Shown piece after piece: positions 1-8,209 of a stretch of DNA of 19,834 nucleotides; within the stretch, counting starts at the first letter, position 1, and each line of letters opens with the position of its first letter. The notes under the pieces are model-generated. The model saw nothing but the letters and a program-made list of their open reading frames with translations, had not been told where the DNA came from and searched no databases. This DNA comes from Ferrimicrobium sp. (GTDB lineage: Bacteria > Actinomycetota > Acidimicrobiia > Acidimicrobiales > Acidimicrobiaceae): positions 1-19,834 of the forward strand of contig DAHXNM010000157.1 of NCBI GenBank assembly GCA_027365375.1. Direction: 5' to 3'. Position numbers and translations under genes: made by a program.

Positions 1-315
1 AGTCAGGTACGCCGCGACGTCTCCGAGACCCGATCAGTTTTTCGATACTACCACCAGGTCGCTGCGAGCGAACCGCCGGTCACCCAACGCGACATCTGCA
101 AGAGCACGCATCGCCCACATTCCACGCAAAAGTCCGTCACAAGCGTGGCCATGGAACAGCACCAGATCGGAGACGGTTATGCTCTTGGGGTGTAGATCGA
201 GACGCCCTTGAGCCGAACGGGTGTCGACCGCCTCGAAGCTGGCAGTCCCGCGTCCCCAAGCCACACCGGCACGTACCAGTGTGGGCCCGAGGCACCATCG
301 CGGTAACCCGACGTA
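1..315 (-). pseudogene. FmdE-like protein remnant with in-frame TGA, cut by window edge
   Basis: The translation carries an HGHACDGL motif followed by a helix (GMWAMRALADVAL). This matches the HGHxCPG start of the FmdE (formylmethanofuran dehydrogenase subunit E) domain, a metal-binding fold also found in stand-alone proteins of bacteria that lack methanogenesis. A GTG at 264 could start it, but the frame stays open to a stop at 316-318 and reads YVGLPRWCLGPTLVRAG before it, which also looks coding. Reading stops at a TGA at 34-36, yet the same frame continues beyond it as SGLGDVAAYLT, which looks like the next conserved block of the family. The interruption is therefore either a nonsense mutation or a recoded codon. 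The neighbouring arsA is clearly decayed, which favours a pseudogene. The substrate is unknown and the 3' end lies outside the window. Confidence 0.5.
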
Positions 316-345
316 TCATCGGGGGGTGACCGCGATGGCATCGGT

Positions 346-450
346 TTAGAACCCGATGACCATCGGACCTTCGAGCGCGAAGCGAATGAAGCCATCACGA
401 GCGTCATGGAGACGGATGCCACGATCGGTGAGGATCTCGTCAACCTTTGC
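346..450 (-). pseudogene. Unassigned protein tail fragment beside the arsA remnant
   Basis: Where ArsA homology ends, a third minus-strand frame reads AKVDEILTDRGIRLHDARDG and then FIRFALEGPMVIGF before a TAA at 346-348. It has the composition of a real C-terminus rather than random sequence. It is not part of any ArsA protein I know, so it may be the end of a different gene joined to arsA by a deletion. The pattern DEI-x-x-RGI-x-L-x-D loosely recalls the tail of cysteinyl-tRNA synthetases, but this is too short to assign. Treat it as a possible deletion scar. Confidence 0.25.
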
Positions 451-1094
451 GGTCCCAGCAGCGCTTGGACGGCCCCTAGAAATCGCTCCTCCTGATGCAA
501 CAGGCCCGCCAGAGGGCCGATGCAGGTCACGTCAAGCTCATTGGTTGGTCTCGAGAAACTCAAACCATACCTCCGGGGAGGACAACATCCGCAAGGTGTG
601 GGCAGTAGGAGCATTATAAAAGACCACATGGTCATAGGCCGACGTCGCCGTTGGATCGGCGAGTAGGGAGGTGAACTCGTCAAAAGCGGCGATCTCGACG
701 GTACATGCACCCGAGAGTTGCTTTTCGATACTTGCCACTGCGGACCGCGGGAGCACGCCCGGATAGGGTCCAACAACTCGCTCCCGGTAGGAGGCAGCGG
801 CCGCAACCGGATCGATGTTCGTCGCGTCCAGCCGATCGATCACCGGTGACAGTGACGATCCCAATGATACCGCAAGCACTTCATCAAGATCCGAGCTTGA
901 TCCGTCGAGACGAGCAGGACGCAAACCCCCTGATCGGCCAACGCAACCGCGGCCGCGGCCGCCGTGGTCGTCTTGCCGACGCCGCCTCTGCCGATAAAGA
1001 AGAGAAAACGAGGCGGGCCGCTCAACAGTCCACTGAGAAATGACCGGGCATCAGCCACAGCAACCAGACTCTTTCGATGCCGAGGTATCGCCAA
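445..1094 (-). pseudogene. arsA: Decayed arsenite-transport ATPase (ArsA), multiple frameshifts
   Basis: ArsA is the soluble ATPase that drives arsenite efflux through ArsB. The N-terminal piece (frame open 840-1094) reads PRFLFFIGRGGVGKTTTAAA, an ArsA-type deviant Walker A, then VLLVSTD. The next segment continues in another frame (538-924) as LDEVLAVSLGSS, NIDPVAAAASYRERV, and QLSGACTVEIAAFDEFTSLL. Restoring one base near 899 (GATC to GATCC) would read D-P-S-S-D-L-D-E-V, the expected DPAS-type motif. The signature DTAPTGHT is altered to YNAPTAHT. After FLETNQ there is a stop at 538, and homology resumes in a third frame as TCIGPLAGL-HQEERF to about 445. At least two frameshifts plus loss of the nucleotide-sensing aspartate mean this cannot make a working ATPase. 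ArsA usually exceeds 300 residues in its first half alone, so most of the gene is gone. The intended start probably lies near the LSGLLSGPPRFLFF stretch. Confidence 0.85.
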
Positions 1095-1324
1095 CCATCA
1101 CGTTGTCCGAACAACAGGCCTTGGCTTTCGTCATTGCTATCTCATCGGCCTACGCTGCATCGGTGTCGCCGATGCTTTGATCAGTCAGCGACCGAAAAGC
1201 CCACGAGATCAGCTCTTCGCGTGTTGGGTTAAAACCCATCGGTGGGTAGCCAGATCAATCAGCGGCGCAGGCTACGCCAACACCTACTCATGAAGGTCAA
1301 TGAGCAACAGACTCCAACCTATAA
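1095..1324. other. Gap with no supported gene
   Basis: No convincing gene was seen on either strand between the arsA remnant and the kinase gene. A short plus-strand frame from an ATG at 1040 to a TGA at 1180 (46 codons) has a plausible-looking hydrophobic segment, but it lies antisense to the arsA start and has no recognised relative. The area is probably part of the same decay zone. Confidence 0.5.
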
Positions 1325-2293
1325 CTATGACAACACATATTCGATGTCTTCAGGAGCCTCGAGATAACGACAAGCAAGCCTCGCGGTTTCATAGCTAAAA
1401 GTCGACCTTGAAAGCCCGGGCACAGACGCACGCGGATGCGAATACAACCACGCAGTCAGCAGTAGTCTTCGATAGATAACTAACGAGGGCACAAGGTTGA
1501 GCATCGCTAAATCAAGTTTCAGAATTCGCTGATAGCCCGCCATCCAACCGTCAAGGAGTTCCAACGACCCTGGCCTAGCCTCGTAAAACGAGAGGATAGT
1601 TGCAGCGTCGTAGGCAAACCAACCAAAACCACAGTCATCAAAATCGATAATACCAACCAACTTGGAATCGACTAGCAGGAGATTCGCCGCACGCAAGTCA
1701 GCATGAATAAGGCCAAAGCTCTCCGTCGCTCGCGAAGCCGCTGCAAGACGCTGTTGCATCTCCTCGTAGGCGGCACCAAGACAGCCGAGCAACTGCTCAT
1801 CACCATTGGCGACCCCCGATTGCCAAGCTCCCCATCGCGGTGTGGACCCCTCGAAGGCGCTTAGATCCCACGTCCATCGTGAATCTGGTTCCCAATCATT
1901 GAGCTGGCAAGACTCTTGGACACACGCATGAAGTGTCGCAGTCACCTCCCCGAGCTGAGGAGCAATACGCACCATATCATCATGGGAGGCCTCGATGCCC
2001 TCGATCAAGGAAAAGAGCACATAGGTCCCATCCGATGTCATGAGGATCTCATCATCTGAGCTGGTAGCAAAGATCTCGGGAATACCTGCTCCGAGAGCCA
2101 CACTGGCCAGCCGCATGAACCCTAGTTCTGCACGAATACTTCGAACATTGGAGTAACCATCACGGTAACGGCGCAAGGCAAAGCCACCTGCTGGACACTC
2201 AAGCATCCATGTAGTGTTCTCCGAGCGCTCAACCCTTGCAATCCGAGCGCCAACTAGAAATGGCCAGGCCCGCTGCAACTCGTTCCAGTTCAT
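1325..2293 (-). CDS. Phosphotransferase-family kinase (APH / homoserine kinase type II fold)
   Basis: This 322-residue protein has the aminoglycoside-phosphotransferase kinase fold. The catalytic loop is GLIHADLRAANLL (His197, Asp199, Asn204, the Brenner HxDxxxxN motif), followed by GIIDFDD (metal-binding Asp217). The N-lobe keeps a beta strand FALRRYR at 38-44, where the usual ATP-contacting lysine appears to be arginine. Relatives include SrkA-like stress kinases, homoserine kinase ThrB2 and antibiotic kinases, and the small-molecule or protein substrate cannot be told from sequence. It is transcribed alone, divergently from an MFS transporter 422 bp away. That arrangement recalls small-molecule modification plus export pairs, but this is only inference. 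The ATG start at 2293 has a weak ribosome site. The protein is cytosolic, with no signal peptide. Confidence 0.85.
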   Translation of the reverse strand: MNWNELQRAWPFLVGARIARVERSENTTWMLECPAGGFALRRYRDGYSNVRSIRAELGFMRLASVALGAGIPEIFATSSDDEILMTSDGTYVLFSLIEGIEASHDDMVRIAPQLGEVTATLHACVQESCQLNDWEPDSRWTWDLSAFEGSTPRWGAWQSGVANGDEQLLGCLGAAYEEMQQRLAAASRATESFGLIHADLRAANLLLVDSKLVGIIDFDDCGFGWFAYDAATILSFYEARPGSLELLDGWMAGYQRILKLDLAMLNLVPSLVIYRRLLLTAWLYSHPRASVPGLSRSTFSYETARLACRYLEAPEDIEYVLS

Positions 2294-2715
2294 CGAACCA
2301 CTCTATGAGCCGCTAACTCGATCCACATCATCGACATCGTCCACATCTATCCACAGCAATCAAAACACTTGAAATCCGAGTGTTAATCAAGCCGATTGGC
2401 CAGTACACCACTGGCTCGGACTCCCAAGTGCTTAACCGCGAAGTTGGCGTCGGCTTGCGCTCACCAAAACACAGGAACTAGACATCCGCTGCGAACATGA
2501 GCAATGAGAATTGTTCCTGCTGCATCTGTCGTCGCTCATCACCACGAGGGCCATCGATCTCGGCAACTAGGCTGTCGATAGAGGAGTGCCACTAACAGAT
2601 CAACTAGTACCAGCACCATCTAAAGTCGGCTCACGCCGGCAGTGTTGTATCGCCAACGACCCAGCAGACACTCTAGATCCACGAGCACCAACAACATTAA
2701 TGGCAAAGGAAGACC
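2294..2715. other. Divergent intergenic region between kinase and MFS genes
   Basis: About 420 bp with no supported gene, presumably holding the two divergent promoters. It contains two copies of TCCACATC (in the stretch near 2320-2350) followed by TATCCACA, which is one base from a DnaA box, but no cluster that would suggest an origin. No terminator or riboswitch was recognised. Confidence 0.45.
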
Positions 2716-3972
2716 ATGCATTCTCGAAGATCAGCTATCGCTCGAGTTACAGCGGTAGTCGTGACCTCTGGGCTTCTCTCAGCCGCTGGCGGTGCTGTCT
2801 GGCCGTATCTGATCCTGTACCTCCATTTTTCACGCAATATTTCGACCCCTTTAGCTGGCAGCATCGTCGCCATGGAGGGTATTGCTACACTTGGTGGAGC
2901 ACTGGTGGGAGGTGTTCTAGTCGACCGCTTTGGAGCCCGGAATACGGCCACTCTAGGGACGTTTGTCGAGATAATTGGATACCTACTTGTGTTCCTTGCA
3001 AGAACACCGCCGCTATTCTTTGTCGCCTCACTCGTCTTTGGCTTCTCCAACATTCGCTACTCTGCTCGCAACGTCGCAACCGCCAACGCGCTGCCCGCTG
3101 ATCTTCCTGCTGCAAAGTTCTTCTCCTACGACTTCATGGCCTCGAATGCTGGCTTTGCCATCGGCACCTTGACTGGTGGTCTCTTTATCAACCTTCATCA
3201 ACCCTCCAGCTTTCTTGATCTTCTAGCGCTGGGGATGGGGTGTGGAATCCTCGCAGCGTTCGCCTTCGTCCTCCTCCCCAACGATCGCCATGTGAGCGAA
3301 CACCCTGTGGAGCCGAGCTATCGCGAGGCCCTGACCGACCCACGACTAAGACTCTTCTTGATCTTCGCGGTCTTCCTCTCCTTTACGAGTTACGCATCCT
3401 TTGACACCGGGATTCCCGCACTAATCGGCATAGCATTACATAAATCACCACAGGTGATCGCAATAGGATTTGTCATCAACCCTGTGCTCATCGTCTTGTT
3501 GCAGCGGCCGGTATACGGACTCGTCAACAAAATTGGCTTTCGTCGAGCCTTGAAACTCACAGCACTCGTGTTCGGCATAGCCTGGCTCGTTCCTCTCGCC
3601 ACCGCTTTCGCACACACTACAGTCTTCGTCCTCGCCGATCTGGCCGTGTTCGCTGCCATCTTTGGGTTTGGAGAGATGTGTTATTCGCCGATACGAACCC
3701 CTGTACTTCTCGCACTGGCGCCAAAACGCCTGCGTGGGCGTTACTTCGGCCTCAGTCAGTTTTCACGAGCTCTGGCCAACGTCATTGGGCCAGTGACCGC
3801 CACCGAAGCGGTGGGTCATGGCCTAGCCTACATTTGGCTCGGAGGACTTTTTGCGTTAGGTTCCATGAATGCAGCCATCGGCACCAAGCTCGGGCGCCAA
3901 GTGGAAGAGGGTAACAACGAAGCGAAAGACAAGGAACCAACGGTCCAGCACGACGACCCTATGGAAGGGTAA
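2716..3972 (+). CDS. Major facilitator superfamily transporter (drug/metabolite efflux type)
   Basis: A 418-residue inner-membrane protein with about twelve hydrophobic segments, the usual size for an MFS carrier. The loop after the second helix reads GVLVDRFGARN (about 66-76), the MFS motif A, and the first helix carries the GGAVWPYLILYL pattern of proton-coupled exporters. The tail from about residue 395 is charged and cytoplasmic. A purine-rich ribosome site (AAAGGAAGA) sits just upstream of the ATG at 2716. The substrate cannot be predicted. The gene runs divergently from the kinase gene and its last 14 bases overlap the end of the lactate dehydrogenase gene on the other strand. Confidence 0.9.
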   Translation: MHSRRSAIARVTAVVVTSGLLSAAGGAVWPYLILYLHFSRNISTPLAGSIVAMEGIATLGGALVGGVLVDRFGARNTATLGTFVEIIGYLLVFLARTPPLFFVASLVFGFSNIRYSARNVATANALPADLPAAKFFSYDFMASNAGFAIGTLTGGLFINLHQPSSFLDLLALGMGCGILAAFAFVLLPNDRHVSEHPVEPSYREALTDPRLRLFLIFAVFLSFTSYASFDTGIPALIGIALHKSPQVIAIGFVINPVLIVLLQRPVYGLVNKIGFRRALKLTALVFGIAWLVPLATAFAHTTVFVLADLAVFAAIFGFGEMCYSPIRTPVLLALAPKRLRGRYFGLSQFSRALANVIGPVTATEAVGHGLAYIWLGGLFALGSMNAAIGTKLGRQVEEGNNEAKDKEPTVQHDDPMEG

Positions 3973-5167
3973 CGTAACTTGGGTCAAGCTCAGCAAGAGT
4001 GCGCACACCTAGGAGAGCCATCGTACGCCGTATCTGGCTGGCGAGGATCTCAATAACACGATCCACCCCAGCCTCTCCGCCCGCCATCAACCCGTATAAG
4101 TAAGCACGGCCAACGAGTACGGCCCTCGCCCCAAGCGCGATTGCAGCGACGACGTCAGCCCCATGGGTAACACCTCCATCGATGAAGATCTCCATCTGGG
4201 AACCAAGCGCTTCAACGACCGTGCCAAGCAGTCGCAACGGAACCGTCGCCCGGTCGAGCTGTCTACCGCCGTGGTTGGAGAGCACAATTGCATCGACTCC
4301 AATGTCCGCGAGCGACACGGCATCCTCGAGGCGTTGAATTCCCTTCACGATCAACTTGCCACTCCAATGTTCGCGGAGAAAAGCAAGGTCATCAATGGTT
4401 GCCGAGGGATCAAACATCTGGTTAATCAGAGAACCGACAGTTCCCGCATATGAGTTCATGCTCGCAAACTCTAGAGCCGGGGTAGTCAAAAGATCGAACC
4501 ACCATCCCGGATGCATGGCGCCGTCTATGAACGTCCTAGCGGTGATCTGTGGCGGGATGGTCAATCCGTTGTAGACATCTCGCAACCGATTACCCGCTAC
4601 CGGAACGTCCACTGTGAGCACAAGGGCCTCGTAACCGCTGGCCTGTGCGCGCTGAAGAAAGTTGAGCCCCGCCTCTCGATCTCGCCAAAGATAAAGTTGA
4701 AACCATCTTCTCAGTCTCGGCGCAGCAAGAGCCACATCCTCGATAGATGTAGTTCCCATAGTGGAGAGTGCATAGGCAATTCCAGCACGCTCTGAAGCTC
4801 TCGCAACAGCTGGCTCTCCATCAGCACGCATCATGCGCGTGAATCCAGTGGGTGCCAGTGCAAAAGGTAGTGCAGAGCTAGCGCCAAGAAGTTCGATCGA
4901 GGTATCGATGTCCGCTACATCCTTAAGGACACGAGGATGGAAGCTGAGCGACCCAAAGAGCTCGCGCGAGCGAGCGAGAGCGACCTCACTGTCCGCACCG
5001 CCATCGGTGTAGTCGAAGACAGCTCGCGGTGTCCTCAGACGTGCAAGAGTGCGCAGATCACCAACCGTCTGAGCACGCTCAACCCTCGCATTCCACACAT
5101 CCAAGCGAGGGGCACGCGGTGCAAGCAACGACCTCAAGGCGACCATATCTGGAAACTGTCGCTTCAT
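3959..5167 (-). CDS. lldD: FMN-dependent L-lactate dehydrogenase (LldD2-like alpha-hydroxy acid dehydrogenase)
   Basis: This flavoenzyme oxidises L-lactate (or a similar 2-hydroxy acid) to the keto acid, passing electrons to the quinone pool. The 402 residues are full length for the family. Visible sites are FDYTDGGA (Tyr53), the PTGF FMN loop at 106-109, TVDVPVAGNR (185-194), the FMN-binding lysine in LIVKGI (Lys275), the catalytic base and substrate arginine in SNHGGRQLD (His299, Arg302), then DGG (330-332) and VGRAYLYGLMAGGEAGV. The wording closely follows mycobacterial LldD2, including HPxWWFDLLTT. A strong AAGGAGGGG ribosome site supports the ATG at 5167. It lies 41 bp downstream of the DinB-like gene in the same direction, probably one operon. 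A glycolate or mandelate substrate is possible. Confidence 0.9.
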   Translation of the reverse strand: MKRQFPDMVALRSLLAPRAPRLDVWNARVERAQTVGDLRTLARLRTPRAVFDYTDGGADSEVALARSRELFGSLSFHPRVLKDVADIDTSIELLGASSALPFALAPTGFTRMMRADGEPAVARASERAGIAYALSTMGTTSIEDVALAAPRLRRWFQLYLWRDREAGLNFLQRAQASGYEALVLTVDVPVAGNRLRDVYNGLTIPPQITARTFIDGAMHPGWWFDLLTTPALEFASMNSYAGTVGSLINQMFDPSATIDDLAFLREHWSGKLIVKGIQRLEDAVSLADIGVDAIVLSNHGGRQLDRATVPLRLLGTVVEALGSQMEIFIDGGVTHGADVVAAIALGARAVLVGRAYLYGLMAGGEAGVDRVIEILASQIRRTMALLGVRTLAELDPSYVTLP

Positions 5168-5208
5168 CTATCCAAACCCCTCCTTCTTGCTATGCATACG
5201 GCGACAGG

Positions 5209-5679
5209 TCAACTCAGCGATTGAACTTGCGCCGCATGCTCTCTCAAATGCTCTACCCCAAACTCCGAGATAATTGCCTCGACCGTCATAGAGCCGAACT
5301 TCGGATGATCGCCGCGCTGGGCGAGCTGCACTGGCGTGAGGATACGACACAAGTCAATTGTGGCACCAGCTCGAAGATCAATCTCTTGCCGGAGTTGCGC
5401 AACCGTCAGCTGCGAACTCCGATCGATTCGAAGCAGTCGCTCTGGCGATCGCTTCAGTCGCCCGAAGGGTTCATCTGGGCCATGAGCCAACACACGGAGC
5501 ACCTCTACGAGCCAGTATTCAAGCATCTCAGAGACATGACCGAGTAGGTGTGCCAGATCCCAGCGCTCACCGGTCTCAGGGTCTGGCTCGGTGAAGCTAT
5601 CGGCATCGACCTTTGCTACTGCAGCCTTAAAGTCAGCGAACGCCTCCGCAAATAGTTGATCTAGCGTTTCAGCAGTCAT
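5209..5679 (-). CDS. DinB-fold / mycothiol-enzyme-like protein
   Basis: A 156-residue four-helix protein of the DinB / mycothiol-dependent maleylpyruvate isomerase superfamily. The expected metal ligands are present: a histidine in the second helix (AHLLGHVSEM, His44 or His48) and an HxxxH pair near the end (EHLREH, His144 and His148). A tryptophan precedes the first site (GERWDLAHLLGH), as is usual. The start at 5679 is preferred because GGAGTGGGG lies just before the ATG; an upstream in-frame start at 5745 would add 22 residues with no family likeness. Members act as thiol-dependent transferases or isomerases or have unknown roles. Being upstream of lldD, it may share regulation with lactate use, but no functional link is known. 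Confidence 0.75.
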   Translation of the reverse strand: MTAETLDQLFAEAFADFKAAVAKVDADSFTEPDPETGERWDLAHLLGHVSEMLEYWLVEVLRVLAHGPDEPFGRLKRSPERLLRIDRSSQLTVAQLRQEIDLRAGATIDLCRILTPVQLAQRGDHPKFGSMTVEAIISEFGVEHLREHAAQVQSLS

Positions 5680-5901
5680 CCCCACTCCATCTCTCTCGTA
5701 GCAAAACCGGGGCTCGTTACTGAAACTACTCACGATACGGGGCACGGTTCCAATATGCCCTCAATCGGTTACGGCCCGGGCTCCAATCAGTCCGTCGACA
5801 CCATGCTTCCCGAGCTCCGAGATGACTACAGCGTCGCCATAGTGGGAATGCTAGCAGAAAATGTCGTGACCTGCAAGGATCCAAAGACGACACTCGTGGA
5901 C

Positions 5902-5913
5902 TAGGTTAACCTA
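5902..5913. promoter_or_regulatory. 12-bp perfect palindrome upstream of the acuI-like gene
   Basis: TAGGTTAACCTA is a perfect inverted repeat ending 32 bases before the ATG at 5946. Its position in the divergent promoter region between the DinB/lldD operon and the acuI-like gene is typical of an operator for a dimeric regulator. No regulator gene lies next to it, so the binding protein is unknown. Confidence 0.35.
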
Positions 5914-5945
5914 AGAACGCCAAGAGAGCCGAAAGGACGTTAGCC

Positions 5946-6947
5946 ATGTCATCCGTAAGAGCACTTGTTGTCCGGGAGTCTAGCGATCAACCCACGCTCG
6001 CTATCGAAGAACTCGATAGCTCAGACTTCGTCCAGCGACCTCTTAGGGTACGTGTTGCCTACTCAACATTGAACTACAAGGACGGCATGGTCATGAAAGG
6101 GATAGGACGACTCGTACGCACCTACCCTCATGTACCAGGTGTTGACCTCGTAGGCGAGGTCATCTCAGACGACAGCGGCAGCTTTACAGCAGGTGATTGG
6201 ATTATCGCAACTGGATTTCGTATCGGCGAACTCTACTGGGGAGGGTACTCCCAAGAGGCCTGGCTCGACCCCAGCTGGGCGCTGAAGCTTCCCGATGCAA
6301 TTCCTCCGCGACGCGCCATGGTCATCGGAACCGCTGGCCTATCCGCCATGCTCGCGATAATGGGGTTAGAGACTATGAACGTACATCCGGGATCGGAGGA
6401 CCCACTGCTCATCACCGGAGCAGCGGGCGGCGTAGGCTCTATAGCCACCGCCCTAGCTCATCGGCTTGGCTATGTAGTTGCCGCCTCTACCGGCAGAGCA
6501 GCAGAGGCAGAATATCTGAAACATCTGGGAGCTTCATTCATCGTCGCCAGGGGCGACCTCGATACCGGTCCAGAGCGCCCGCTCGAATCAGAACGATGGC
6601 TTGGCTGTATAGACTCGGTTGGCGGTCAAACCCTTGCAAGGGTACTGGCACAGACCAAAAGTACCGGAGCGATCGCCGCCGTGGGGCTAGCTGGCGGAGC
6701 AAACTTCACCTCATCAGTGATGCCGTTCTTGCTGCGCGGTGTCTCCATCGTCGGCATCGACTCGGTAAATGCCCCTCTTGCCACCCGTGAGATCGCCTGG
6801 CAGCGAATCGGGGAACTTCTCGACGCTCAGCTTCTCGATGACATGGCAACCGAGATCCGACTAGACGACCTACCCACATATGCAGATCGCATACTGCATG
6901 GCGAGGTACGCGGAAGGGTCGTAGTAAAACTAAACCCGAGTCTCTAA
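5946..6947 (+). CDS. acuI: Medium-chain dehydrogenase/reductase, AcuI/YhdH type (acryloyl-CoA reductase-like)
   Basis: A 333-residue zinc-free MDR oxidoreductase. Family marks are LNYKDGM (42-48), PGVDLVGEV (64-72), the GELYWGGYSQEAW segment (94-106) and the NADPH-binding ITGAAGGVGSIA (156-167). This set matches AcuI/YhdH, which reduces acryloyl-CoA to propionyl-CoA with NADPH and protects cells from the reactive acrylyl group; crotonyl-type substrates are an alternative. No zinc-binding cysteines or structural zinc lobe are present. A GAAAGGAC ribosome site precedes the ATG at 5946. The gene is monocistronic, has a palindrome in its promoter region, and overlaps the end of the convergent diguanylate cyclase gene by 18 bp. 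Confidence 0.88.
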   Translation: MSSVRALVVRESSDQPTLAIEELDSSDFVQRPLRVRVAYSTLNYKDGMVMKGIGRLVRTYPHVPGVDLVGEVISDDSGSFTAGDWIIATGFRIGELYWGGYSQEAWLDPSWALKLPDAIPPRRAMVIGTAGLSAMLAIMGLETMNVHPGSEDPLLITGAAGGVGSIATALAHRLGYVVAASTGRAAEAEYLKHLGASFIVARGDLDTGPERPLESERWLGCIDSVGGQTLARVLAQTKSTGAIAAVGLAGGANFTSSVMPFLLRGVSIVGIDSVNAPLATREIAWQRIGELLDAQLLDDMATEIRLDDLPTYADRILHGEVRGRVVVKLNPSL

Positions 6948-7934
6948 CCGGTTCTCTAATGCCGCCAGATCGATGGTCAACCGCTCCTGGGTACCCATCG
7001 CCTCCTTGCGTTGTGCCTTATCTGCGTACATCGCCTGATCGGCCTGGGAAAGCAGGGCGGCCAACGACATATTCTCGCCCTCGGAGGTAGCAACTCCTAT
7101 GGAGACCGGAAGCCGGCGAGCATCGAAGAGCCTCCGTAGACGGCGCGCTAACTCTTCAGCATTAGCTCTATCGGTTTGCGGTGCAAGGAGGGCAAACTCA
7201 TCGCCGCCGAGACGACCAACAACATCCATCGCGCGTAGATTGTCTCGTAGAGTCCGTGCGAACTTGATTAGATAATCGTCACCCGCCTCATGACCGTAGA
7301 GATCGTTCACTGATTTGAGCCCATCGAGGTCGAACAGCAAGATCGCCATAGGTGCCGGATTGCGGGCGAGCCTACTCGCTTCACGCTGGAGCACCTCTAG
7401 GAAGCCACGTCTGTTGAGTAACTGGGTGAGCGGATCATTCGACGCCTGCTCCCCTAAGATAGCAAGCTGGTCGGCTAACGAGCGTACCTGTCGTTCATAG
7501 TCAACCCCCATGCTCAAGGTGAGCTCTATTATCCGACACAGAGCTATCAGAGTGGCCCTGGGACACCGCAGCTCACGATTCGAGAAGATAACCGTTGTCA
7601 AGCTTCCGTCTCTCGTTGCCTCAAATGGGACTAGATAAAGTGATGCCAACGGCGAAAACCCAATGTAGTCAGAGAATATACGCCCGGGGCCATCCGCCTC
7701 GGCAGGCACCGCACCAGAAAGATCTACGGCATTCTCGAACTCGATGACGTCGCCCTCGCGCAAAATTCTCGGAACGACCCGAACCCTCTCGATCATGTAC
7801 TTCGACTCGAGCTTGCGCGCCACCATAACGCCCATTGCACCAGTTGCTATCATCAGTTGTTCCAGAAGGCCTGCGAGCGCGGTATCACCACTGTTGCCCA
7901 GCACGCCTATATTGAGTGAACTTGATCGCTGCAT
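6930..7934 (-). CDS. Diguanylate cyclase (GGDEF domain) with inhibitory site
   Basis: This protein makes cyclic-di-GMP from two GTP. Its 334 residues comprise an N-terminal sensor-like region (about 1-145, possibly GAF-like, no transmembrane segment), a short helical linker, and a GGDEF domain (about 165-310). The domain has DPLTQLLNRRGF (167-178), the metal site FDLDGLKSVND (201-211), and an intact RLGGDEF (GGDEF at 243-247). RAMD at 234-237 lies exactly five residues before GGDEF, forming the RxxD product-inhibition I-site, so the enzyme should be active and feedback controlled. GAGGGG eight bases before the ATG supports the start. It sits some 7 kb from an EAL-type protein of opposite activity. 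Confidence 0.92.
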   Translation of the reverse strand: MQRSSSLNIGVLGNSGDTALAGLLEQLMIATGAMGVMVARKLESKYMIERVRVVPRILREGDVIEFENAVDLSGAVPAEADGPGRIFSDYIGFSPLASLYLVPFEATRDGSLTTVIFSNRELRCPRATLIALCRIIELTLSMGVDYERQVRSLADQLAILGEQASNDPLTQLLNRRGFLEVLQREASRLARNPAPMAILLFDLDGLKSVNDLYGHEAGDDYLIKFARTLRDNLRAMDVVGRLGGDEFALLAPQTDRANAEELARRLRRLFDARRLPVSIGVATSEGENMSLAALLSQADQAMYADKAQRKEAMGTQERLTIDLAALENRLETRV

Positions 7935-8003
7935 TACACCAACCCCTCGCGAACTCTATCGGTATATCCCTCGGTGGCCTTAAAACTATTTTTTGAGCGC
8001 CAG

Positions 8004-8174
8004 TCAGATCTTCCAGATGGCGTTGAGTAAGGCGATTCCGGCATCGAAGATCTCCTCACCAGCAGCATATTGCAATTCGAATCCACCCACAACGCAGTAG
8101 CGGCTTTGCGGCCTCGATGGATGGTGCGCTTCAAGCCTCCCGCTCGCGACAGCTGACTCCTTTTTGTCAGTCAA
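8004..8174 (-). CDS. Possible small protein upstream of the diguanylate cyclase
   Basis: An open minus-strand frame of 56 codons begins at a TTG (8172-8174) and ends at a TGA (8004-8006). Its second half (CVVGGFELQYAAGEEIFDAG then IALLNAIWKI) has protein-like composition. There is no ATG and no good ribosome site, and I recognise no relative. A competing minus-strand frame (7934-8134, TTG start) covers most of the same DNA and ends in a TAATG overlap with the cyclase start, so at most one is real. Either could also be the remnant of a lost gene. Confidence 0.2.
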   Translation of the reverse strand: MTDKKESAVASGRLEAHHPSRPQSRYCVVGGFELQYAAGEEIFDAGIALLNAIWKI

Positions 8175-8209
8175 CTTCGGTTCCAGTTTTTCACCTCAGC
8201 CTGACTCCT

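Noticed and set aside
177..806. 209-codon minus-strand frame across the decay zone
   Set aside because: Only a short middle part (TCIGPLAGL-HQEERF) is ArsA-like; the rest is out-of-frame translation of other remnants, so it is not a gene.
1040..1180. 46-codon plus-strand frame with a hydrophobic segment
   Set aside because: It runs antisense to the start of the arsA remnant, has no clear ribosome site and no family I recognise.
2310..2360. TCCACATC repeats and a DnaA-box-like TATCCACA
   Set aside because: Only one near match and no cluster, AT-rich unwinding region or dnaA/dnaN nearby, so not an origin.
2586..3101. 171-codon plus-strand frame overlapping the MFS start
   Set aside because: Out of frame with a clear transporter gene; composition is atypical and no domain is seen.
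8001..8025. Imperfect hairpin CGCCA...TGGCG near the cyclase upstream region
   Set aside because: Bulged stem with an A run rather than a T run in the transcribed direction, so not supported as a terminator.
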